Below, in pieces: positions 23,801-32,873 of a stretch of 64,000 bases of DNA. Within the stretch, counting starts at the first letter, position 1, and every line of letters starts with the position of its first letter. The stretch is from Heracleum sosnowskyi (Eukaryota > Streptophyta > Magnoliopsida > Apiales > Apiaceae), in the NCBI GenBank assembly GCA_030848705.1, contig JAUIZM010000017.1:2976001-3040000 (forward strand), written 5' to 3'. The notes beneath the pieces were generated by a model, which was not told the origin of the DNA, ran no database searches, and saw nothing but the letters and a program-made list of their open reading frames with translations. Position numbers and translations under genes: made by a program.

Positions 23801-26800
23801 TATTGGATAAATAATTAATACTTCACTTTTATGGGCGCATATTAAATAATTTCGTCATTTATACCTCAGGTTCATTTTGTTTTAAATCATCATCGACGTG
23901 AATTTCTTCTTGTGTGTCCTTTATCTCTTGAATATTAATTGCTCCAGCATCCTGCATAATTAGTAAAATTCACATTAAGGTTCTTAAACGAAAATACTAG
24001 TAAACTGTATAGAATCTAATATGGAATCATTTTTTGGGGGAAGAAATTCACAATTGTCAGATAGAAAGAATACAGAATCTAAAACAGAAACATGTTGCAT
24101 TTATACCTCAGTTGTATAATCCTCTCCCTCTACCTCTGAATCTTCGGGTACTTCATACCCTTCCTGCATAACACAGTTTGACTTTTAACACATTTGTAAA
24201 CAAATAACAGCAGAAATAAATGTCTCAAGTACAAAATCTTTACTTACTATCACTCCTTTTCCATAACTGTCGTTAACAATTTCAACCTGATTTCTTTGAA
24301 GTACATGAAAATTTGACCATCCAGTAAATGCAGTATCTTTTCTTTCAACTTTAATGACTTCATTTTGCACTCGGTCAAGGTAAAAGAACTAAAAAGGACA
24401 TTATAAACTCAATATAAGATGGGTGTAGAACATGCATGAAATGTGAGAGATTTATACATGCAAGAGTATATAACATCTTACTATTAAGAACATGAGGGAT
24501 CCTGTGTAATATTGAGTAGTGGGGTCCTCAAGCCACGCTAAAGAAGCATCTTTTAATCCATCCACCACAAGTTTGCACCAGTTCATTTCTGAAACTTCAT
24601 CAAAGGATCCAACAAGTTTTAAGACATCTTGACTAACATAGGAACCTGTGGTGCATCTGATGAAAAGATTATACATCAGGACCATGAAGTTTTGCTTAAA
24701 TTTCAGATTAAGCTCCCCTGTCCTTGTGATTGCTTTCATAACACTCAATTCTGTTATTTTATGTCCAGCCTTTCTCTCGGGATACTGGTCCCTCCATTCT
24801 TCTAAAGTTTCAGTGTTGGCTGGTCCTATAATAACTTTCCTGCTGCCTTTTGGAAGTCCAAGTACTCTATGGACTTCGTCCTCAGTAATCCTAATGACCT
24901 TCTTGTCAGCCAGATTTAACCAATTATGATATGGGTCATAAAACCAAACAACATTTCTTGCCATTTCATTCGGAATATGTCTGAAAGAGAAAGACAACAA
25001 ATCCTCAAATCCAGCATCCTTGATCCATTGCTTTTGATCCGTCGACAAATTTTCCATAGCTTTAGAGAATTTGCTAGGGTGCGCTCGAAGCTTCAACTTC
25101 TTTGGCATTTCAATATGTTGTTTTCCCTCGTTCCTCTTTTTCTTTCCAGTCTGCAAAAATTTAGAACATCACTTACCAATCATGCTCACAGTTAATTGCT
25201 CAAAAAACATCGAAGAATATTCAACACAAAATTTTACACAAAAAACTACAATGAAAGTAACGTAGAATTTAAAACAAAATCTAACATTTTTATATCTAAA
25301 CATGTAGCACAGAATCAGCCATATAATCAATCTAAAAGATGAATTAAAACAATATAAAATCAAATCAAATTAGATTTTTGAATGGGTTTTCAGATAGAGC
25401 AGAAAAAGCATTTCTAATTAGATTTTAAAAATCAGATGAATCTACCTTATCATTCTTTTTCTTTGATGTCTTTCTTTTGCTACTTTCATTGTGCACATCC
25501 CTTCGATTTGTCTTCCTTGTTGCAGACCTTTTTCTAGCTTTTTTAATTTCTTCAACTTCTTGTTCAGATTCAGTTTCTGCATCCGTCGAGATTATACATT
25601 CCAAATGCTCTACCTTCTTTCTCTGTAACAACATAAAATGCATCACAAACCATATTATGTATATACTATATAATAACTAATATAATCACATACTATATTA
25701 TATTCATAGTACCTGATAACATCTAATTAACCATAGAATCTAATGTAGGAAATTTGGCATAGCATCTAATGTAGCACTGACATATACAGAACCTAACATA
25801 GAATCCAATCACAACATCTCAAACATCATCCATTATATACTTTCACCATTCACAACTTACTAGCTAGAATGGGCAGAGAAGATAGAAATACATGTGATTT
25901 GAGACTTAACATATGTATCATATGTAGAAAATCATAGAATCTCACATGAAGTCTCACACAAAATATAAGTTTTAATCATTTAAAATTCAAAAAATCTAAA
26001 CCAAATCTACACAGAATCACATATACGTACAAAATATCACATAATTACAGATACGTACAAAATATCACATAATCACAATTTACAGACTTTGGATTGACAA
26101 AATATGAATCTTAGTTTACATTTAAAATGTAAGCTATAATTAGTTGTAGTTGCAGTTAATCTTAGTTTACATTTTTTAGCATTTGGTTGCAGAATTATAT
26201 TTCCCAAAATACGCAACTTAAAACAATTTTTGACACTCTGTTTTAAAACAGAGCAAGCAAGACATATATTTTGATTTAAGAGTTATTAGCTGCTTGATTG
26301 ACATAATTTAGGACACCGGACTGTGTAAGAAAATAATGATAGAATTCATAATTTAGGATGTAACATAGAATCAAACATGGACCTTTACATGATAGATATT
26401 AGTTTCCTGCCAATAAGCATCGTTAAGAGTGACTGCTTTATAGTGGCTATACTATCTCAAATTAGCAATGAATATCAAAATTGAAGTGCACTCAAAATAC
26501 ACAAGTTAGCAGAAATAATTTAGAAATAATTATTTGTTATGCCCCCCTTCAGTCATTGTTATGATAGAAATAATTTAGGATCAAACATAGAATCAAACAT
26601 CGACCTTAATATTCACGATTTTAATATAATTTAGGTGAAAATAAAAAAAAACAGATGAAAGTACCTTATCATCCCTTTCACTTCTCTTCCTTTTTGCAGT
26701 CCTTTTACCTTCTTTCCTTCTAGCTACGGACCTCGTCCCTCGAGCATCCATTGGTGGTGTTGTTTTTATCCTCCTCCTCTTTACAGCTTCTGTAACTGAA

Positions 26801-29800
26801 CGACGTGATCCATGTAATTGCACCGGTTCAATTTCTATAGCTCTTCTCTTTGCATCTGGTGTAGCTAAACGTGGTGATCGTCGTACATCCACCGACTTCA
26901 CTTTAATTTTGAGAATCTTTTTCTGGACTTTAACTTCATCTGTTGTTAAATTTTTAATGTTAAATAATGTGAACTCAATGATAAAATTTTAAAAAACTTG
27001 ACACATTAACTTACCGTGAGCAATATTAATTTTTTCTTGAGAACTCTCAGGTGTGTAAAGAACAATTGCAGTTTCTTCATTTATATTATCACCTGCAAGT
27101 AAAAGTATAAGTAACATTGACAATAATTCACAACAACAATAATTAAGTTAACAAGAAGACAATAAACTAAAATCCAATCACAAAATCTCACACATCTATC
27201 AATATTAACTTACACTGAGCAATATTGTCTTTTTCTTGAGAACTTTCTGGTGTGTAAAGAACAAGTGCAATTTGTTTATTTATATCATCACCTGGATGTA
27301 AAACCACAAGTATATCAAAATTGACAGCAACAAAATTTGATAGAAGCAATTCAACCTAGACTAATTGTGTAAATACATACTACTTGTACCTTTCTTTTCA
27401 GCTATGTCTTCTTTCATTGCATTTTCTTCAGTGTCAACTGCAGTTTGTATATCCTCATACGCCACATCTTGCCAAACATATGAAAGATTCTCAGAGAATG
27501 AATCAAATTCACTTTGAGTGAACCAATCTTGTGTCATCTGAAAATTTTCAAGATATTAGGACAATGTAACTATGATTTTATATAACATGCATAAGTTAAT
27601 ATATTTGTAACTTACAAAAGACGGGTAATCATTGTCAATGTTGAACTCATCCATACAATCCAATAGGAACCGATATATGAAAAAGATCACATAATAACCA
27701 CATCGGTTTCCATCCTTCTGTTGCGGGACCTTTGGCTTTCTAAATGGAATGTTATGGATATGCTGACTACTAGATTCAGGTTTCCATTTTTTGTACATAG
27801 CAAAAACAAATCTAAAAAAAAAGCATAAGAAACAAATAAGAACCTGTTACAAATAAGAGTCATATTAAAACAGGTTGTAACAGGTTTATCTAAAAAAACT
27901 TACTTCCGAACATCTGGTTCAATGTTTTCTTCTCTTGTTTCGAGAGAATCTAGTAGTAATATGCACGGACGAGCTGTGTTATTGAAGTCCTTGCCAAAGT
28001 TGCACAGTATCAGTAAACTCCAATGGTTTCTGAACAATATACAATTAAAACAAGTAAGTACTATAGAAATTCTTTCAACTAGTATACAAATTTGGGCAAA
28101 TGTTACAGATTTGCTTACGCTTGGCAGATTGGAACAAACACATATCTTTGTGCAAAGCTACCATCTCTTACCATCCATGAAATTACATTTTCTCTGTTAT
28201 TTCTTTCCATATACGCTTTGAAATACAACGAGTCAATGCACAAACAACGGTACCTCAAAGTAATAGGAATCTTTTTCCATACAATTCTACAAAAAAATAA
28301 ATACAATTAATTTATTAATTATTTTAATAAATTTAGAATAAATAAGTAAACATGTTTTTCGAATAATAATAATACGTACTGGACATATGCTTCAAATTCT
28401 GCGGTGCTCAATTGCTCACTATTTATTCTACTCACTGGTCGTTTTCTCTTGCCACTTTTTGTTGTGGATGAAGTCATTCGTCTTGCACTTAAGCGTAAGC
28501 TAGATCTTCTACCTGATTCATAACAAGAACAATAATTAAGTTAAAAGAAAAAAAATATATCACATATAATCTAATGTAGCATAGAATCTAATGTAGGAAA
28601 TTTGGCATAGAATCTAATGTAGCACTAACATATAAAGAACCTAACATAGAATCCAATCACAGCATCTCAAACATCATCCATTATATACTTTCACCATAGA
28701 ATCTTATAGGCTTTATAGGCTAGTAAGTTTTAAAAAATTTAGAAAAAAAAACTTAGTAGAAAATCATAGAATCTCACACGGAATCTCACACAAATATAAG
28801 TTTTAAACATTTAAAATTCAAAAAATCTAAAACAAATCTACACAGAATAATGCAATCTATAGACTTTTACAGAATCACAGATAATAGAATCACAATTTAC
28901 AGACTTTGGCTTGGCAAAATATAAATCAGAATATGTATCTGATAGTGAAATTCCAATTCTGATTCACAGAAACACAACTTACAGACTTAGGCGTATTCGA
29001 ATTCAGGTGGGGTTTGCACATTGAGGGTCCAAATACTATGTTTGGTACAGTTATGTGCTATGTATGTTTGAGGCTGCTTGGGGTAGGAGCTAAGGATGGA
29101 CAAGGGGCACCTGCGAATGTGCTACAGCAACACAGACGTAACATTCACATATACAGAACATAATTAATCTATATTAAGTGAACATAGATGTGGCCACACA
29201 TAACAACTTGCATGCATATTGAAAATAAATTTCTCCCATCAGCTTCTTTGCACGGATCTTCAAGTACAAATCATCAATTAATATATATATACAAGAAAAC
29301 AAAGTGAGAGGGGAAAATTAGTTTTAAGGAGCGTCACTCAGTGATCCCCTAAATAGAATCTAATGTAGCACACAAATGTACAGAACCTGAATCCAAGAAC
29401 CTAACATATTTTTTGCTAGCTTTATGAATTATATCTACATTCAGTCTATTTTATATTATTCAAAATATATCAAAATTAAACATATCATTCATACTACCAA
29501 AATATTTCACAACAGGAAAGCATGTCTATTATACAATCTCACACAGAATCTCACACAATAATAACGTCTAATGCAGAAATATATATCTCCAAAATAGACA
29601 ATCAAAGCATCTCACACAGCATCTCATATACATCTACATCTCGCATAGCATCTCACACAAAACAAACACATAATGTACCTACAATCAAAGCAAACACAAA
29701 CACATAATGTACCTACAATCAAAGAAACATACAATCTAACACAGAATCACAAAATATATTTACACATAAAATCATAAAACCATACAAAATAGAAATACAT

Positions 29801-30040
29801 ATCTCCAAAATAGACAATCAAAGCATCTCACACAGCATCTCATATACATCTACATCTCGCACAACATCTCACACAAAACAAACACATAATGTACCTACAA
29901 TCAAAGCAAACACAAACACATAATGTACCTACAATCAAAGAAACATACAATCTAACACAGAATCACAAAATATATTTACACATAAAATCATAAAACCATA
30001 CAAAATAACTTTTAAACATTTTACCTGTTCGAGATAACAT
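17853..30040 (-). CDS. Double Ulp1/C48 cysteine protease gene of the Mutator-like element, about 25 exons, 1355 residues
   Basis: Minus-strand exons: 30040-30025, 28512-28380, 28286-28119, 28029-27904, 27811-27616, 27537-27390, 27291-27214, 27092-27015, 26939-26665, 25622-25446, 25150-24482, 24388-24248, 24163-24107, 23951-23865, 22302-22216, 22085-22008, 21867-21772, 21571-21419, 21322-21156, 20310-19966, 19874-19694, 19139-18999, 18835-18698, 18615-18409 and 17978-17853. All junctions are GT-AG and keep one frame (4068 nt). Domain 1 has His108 (NHWSLLILCNFG), Asp133 (LLLDSLE) and Cys185 (KDGNRCGYYV), like plant Ulp2-type SUMO proteases. A duplicated LVLYTPESSQEK exon, basic NLS-like modules and an N-terminal-type domain (about 466-690) follow. 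Domain 2 has His1209 (INHYYVICF), Asp1226 and Cys1285 (NKTDCGVFAIRH). Predicted role: nuclear removal of SUMO-like modifiers. Two adjacent genes remain possible if an internal promoter or polyA site exists. Confidence 0.72.
22150..22458. repeat. 309-bp direct repeat, copy 1, containing a duplicated protease-gene exon
   Basis: By eye it is identical to 23799-24107. It contains the 87-nt exon 22302-22216 plus flanking introns. Both exon copies keep splice signals and phase 0, so both could be included in the mRNA. Confidence 0.9.
23365..23535. repeat. Intron segment repeated at 26138-26308
   Basis: AGTTGTAGTTGCAGTTAATC through GCATTTGGTTGCATAATTAT to TTTGATTTAAGAGTTA recurs at 26138-26308 with only a few differences, in the same orientation. 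The short GTGTAAGAAAATAATG piece also follows both. It is internal duplication within the large protease gene's introns. Confidence 0.8.
23625..23726. repeat. Interstitial telomere-like repeats with two hairpins
   Basis: Four TTTAGGG units turn at TTGTTTACAA into CCCTAAA units (23625-23685). A second perfect inverted repeat at 23691-23726 has 17-nt arms (CCTGATTTTAGGGTTGT) around TT. The plant telomere word is present, but the inverted layout and the site inside an element make a true telomere impossible. Confidence 0.85.
23799..24107. repeat. 309-bp direct repeat, copy 2
   Basis: It matches 22150-22458 base for base as far as I can read and ends exactly at the 3' edge of exon 24163-24107. 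The 1.34-kb block between the copies (22459-23798) starts and ends with similar words (CTTTGATAGGTTTTGAT, CTTTGAAAAGTTTTAGAT), which fits unequal exchange. Confidence 0.9.
25717..26060. repeat. Intron block repeated at about 28560-28880
   Basis: Both blocks contain AGAATCTAATGTAGGAAATT, then TTGGCATAG, ACCTAACATAGAATCCAATC and CATCTCAAACATCATCCATT. The right copy lies in the intron before exon 28512-28380. The similarity is high and in the same direction. Confidence 0.75.
29574..30003. repeat. Two ~214-bp tandem units near the protease gene start
   Basis: Units at about 29574-29787 and 29788-30003 share ATCTCCAAAATAGACAATCA, CATCTCACACAGCATCTCAT and TAATGTACCTACAATCAAAG (twice in each). They lie in the first coding intron, just downstream of the start codon at 30040-30038. 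Confidence 0.85.
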
Positions 30041-30159
30041 ATTTCAAGTTCGGTTCCTCGCTTCTTCGATCACTGCTAGATTTTACATAAAATAAAAGAT
30101 TAAAACCCTAATTTATGTAATTTGACTAAAATAATGATTAAATATCACCGATTACCTCG

Positions 30160-30310
30160 ATAAATCCAACGATTCGAAGGCGACTTTCAAAATAACAACG
30201 AAACTTCACTTTCTCCTTTCGATTCTGTAGCTCTTCAAAAACAGAGTGTTGTTATTGTGTGCTTTCCGTTAGAATCTGTCGCCTGTGTGTATAATGCCTG
30301 TGTGTAGTTG
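30160..30310 (-). promoter_or_regulatory. Probable leader exon and promoter region of the double protease gene
   Basis: On the minus strand a leader ends at ATCGAG|GTAATC (about 30156). The next acceptor TCTAGCAG lies about 30 bp before the ATG at 30040. The region is 170-320 bp inside the right terminal inverted repeat, which mirrors the transposase at the other end. No clear TATA box was picked. Confidence 0.4.
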
Positions 30311-30434
30311 CAAAAATGATGCTGTCATTGGGTTTTGTGTGTTATTACAGTTAGATTTAATTTAATGCCCATTATTATTTATCTTTTAATCTTGACCGTT
30401 GATTGTTTTTATTTAGTTGAACGGTTATGATTGA

Positions 30435-30482
30435 TGTTCTTTATTGTTCTTCATATTAAGTGTTCTCCCTAGAGTGCAACTC
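30435..30482 (-). repeat. Right terminal inverted repeat of Mutator-like element
   Basis: In minus sense it begins GAGTTGCACTCTAGGGAGAAC and contains AAGAACAATAAAGAACA at the same distance from the edge as in the left arm. The 9-bp ATATATATA follows directly. Confidence 0.75.
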
Positions 30483-31471
30483 ATATATATATAAGTTCAT
30501 TAATAGTAATTTAATGTTTATGTTAAATTTCTCAGTAATTTAAAAATAAATAGTAATTGTTACTTTAAATTTCATTAATAGTTGAAATTTTCTACCTATC
30601 AGTTATAATCTATGTAACTTATAAGGGGTCTAACAGATCAGCGTCTCTATCAACTTACAACTGACAGATAAATAAAAACATACAAAAAAGACTTACCAAC
30701 CACGAAATAACTTTAATAATCAATTGAAATTTAAAATGTAATGGTCTAGAGACTTCGACTACCTTGCCTGTTGAGTAACATACAGGCGGCGTTTGGATTG
30801 TTAACGGGAATTGGAATCGGGAATGAGAATGGAAGGAAAGGGAATGATAGTAAACGGATATGGCAATGAGTTTAACAATAGTGTTTGATTTGCTAGGAAT
30901 TGGAATCAGAATAAAAATTAAACTATTTTTTTTATTTTTATTGATTTAAAAATAAATTTATCACAAAATATAATAAAAATCTTATTAAAATTATAAATAT
31001 TTTAAATTTTTAAAGTTGAATTATTTATAACATAAAAATTTACGAATACTCTCAAGGAGAATTTTCATCGAACAGGTAATGAGCATTTTTAAGTCCAGAC
31101 TTCCTGAAGGTTTTTGATAAGTTTTAAAATCAGATAATTTGCAATTGCAAGTGACATAACAGCATACACATGATTCAGCAACAAAAAAAAACGGCATACA
31201 CATACAGTAATTAATGAGGAAAAAATAACTTATGTGTTTTTGAAATTAAGAAATGACGATCGAAATAATTGCTGATTCATTTGTTAATTTAGGAAATCAT
31301 TAATCATGGATGAGCCGTATCTTGGGCAAAAGGAGAGGGGCAGAAAAATAGAGAGAAATAAAAATATGAATAAGTAAAGGTTGCACCAATTTTTTTTGAA
31401 AAATAGATATTTTAGTGAGAAGATAATATGTTTTAATTTAAACATAATTGTCTTTGATATTTTTGAAATAA
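30483..31471. other. AT-rich spacer right of the Mutator-like element
   Basis: No gene was found. At about 30784-30920 the sequence GGCGGCGTTTGGATTGTTAA with GGAATTGGAATC words looks like a MITE end. Its partner end was not seen. Confidence 0.5.
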
Positions 31472-32140
31472 TTTATACTATATTATTAAAGAATAAATAT
31501 TAAAAATTTGGTCGCACATATTTTTTGGTACTTTGTGTTTTTATTTAAATACCCTTACTTATTTATTAAATATATTAAATAATAATTACATTATAATAAT
31601 TACATTTTTCTGCTAAAACACGTTACTTTTTTTTCCCTATATTTTTAACAAAATCCCTTCATTTTTCAAAAATATCACGGGTTTTTCAACTAAAAAATGT
31701 TAGTTTTTCTATTTATTTTACTAAATCCCTCCTTTTCGAAAATATAGCGTGCAAATCCTTATTTATTATTTTAAAACCTCTTCTAATGTTTTTAATTATT
31801 TCAAATAATAATTACTTTTTCTGCTAAAACACATTACTTTTCTATTTTTCTAACAAAATTTCCTCCTTTTTCCAAAAATATTACGGGAAATTATTATTTT
31901 TTCACTAAAATAAGGTACGTTTTCTATTTTTCCATACCAAAACCCCTTATCTTCCAAAAATATCACCGGGCAAACCCTTACCTATTTATTTTAAATTTTA
32001 TTTTAATGTTTTAAAAAATATACCTATTTTAACATTCTACTTATTTTTTTAACGAATGCAGTTAATAAAATATTAAAACGTAAATAATAAAATTACAATT
32101 ATCAAAAAAAAAATTGTGCATCGCACGGGTTTTAAGCTAG
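31472..32140 (+). mobile_element. Non-autonomous Helitron-like element
   Basis: The 3' end has the Helitron pattern: a short hairpin (GTGCATCGCAC), then GGGTTTTAAG and a terminal CTAG followed by T at 32141. The 5' edge TTATACTATATTATTAAAG is approximate. The inside repeats words such as AAAATATCACGGG and TTTCTAACAAAAT, shared with the Helitrons at 47045-48908. It has no coding capacity. It lies where the downstream part of the NIP gene would be expected. Confidence 0.65.
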
Positions 32141-32710
32141 TATTAATAATAAGGATAAATAAAAAATGTATCATATTTTAATTATTAATAATAAGGACAA
32201 ATAGAAAATCTAACATGTTTTAATTAAAAAAAGTAATTGCTCGTAATATTTTTGGAAGTGTTTTAATTATATTAATTGTATTTGTTAAAAAAATATGTTG
32301 GCATGTTAAAATATGTAAGATTTTTTAAATAATTAAAAGTATTAAAATAGGTTTTAAAATAAATAAATAAGGGCTGCACCTGATATTTTTGGAAAAAGGG
32401 AATTTTTGTGAGAATAAATATAAAAGGTAATATGTTTTAATTTAAATGTAATTGTCCGTGATATTTTTGGAAAATAGTAGATTTTGTAGTGAGAACAAAT
32501 ATAAAAGGTAATATGCTTTAATTTAGAGGTAACTGCGTGTGATATTTTTTTTAAAAAGAGTAAATTTTGTTAGAAAAAGTGTTTTAATTATAAAAGTCCA
32601 TCAAATAGTTACTATTTTTATATTATTTTATTATTTATTAAATAGAATAAATGACCGAAAATCGAAAACCAAAAATTTCAATGTTTCGACTTTAATAATA
32701 TAATATAGAT
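32141..32710 (-). mobile_element. Second Helitron-like element, opposite orientation, 3' end lost
   Basis: On the minus strand it starts near 32710 with CTATATTATATTATTAAAGTCGAAACATTG, matching the GACGAAACATTAAAAG start of the 37-kb Helitron. Its body is the reverse complement of Helitron interior words (CATGTTAGATTTTC, ACGAGCAATTAC). It abuts the CTAG end of the previous element, so the two are joined tail to tail, and its own hairpin end is missing. Confidence 0.5.
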
Positions 32711-32873
32711 AGTATAAATTTCTCCAATGCATCCATTTATTTATTTAATAAAAATATTATAGAGAAAACGTCAAAAGTTAAATGGTACATCTAAAACATT
32801 TTGTAAATTGGATAAGATAGAGCATTATTATTGATATAAAATTGAGGAAAATAATATAATACATTATACATAC

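Larger units (their letters stand above)
13269..30482. mobile_element. 17.2-kb autonomous-type Mutator-like element with FAR1 transposase and double Ulp1 gene
   Basis: Imperfect terminal inverted repeats face each other: AAGAACAATAAAGAACA at 13301-13317 and its exact complement at 30435-30451 are each about 32 bp from the ends, with partial matching on both sides. A 9-bp duplication ATATATATA flanks the ends (13260-13268, 30483-30491), as expected for Mutator, though it lies in (TA)n and is therefore weak alone. Inside are two convergent multi-exon genes, both open from start to stop by eye. Mutator-like elements that carry Ulp1-type protease genes are known (Kaonashi in Arabidopsis, CUMULE in melon). 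The size, the FAR1-class transposase and the double protease set this one apart. Confidence 0.85.
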
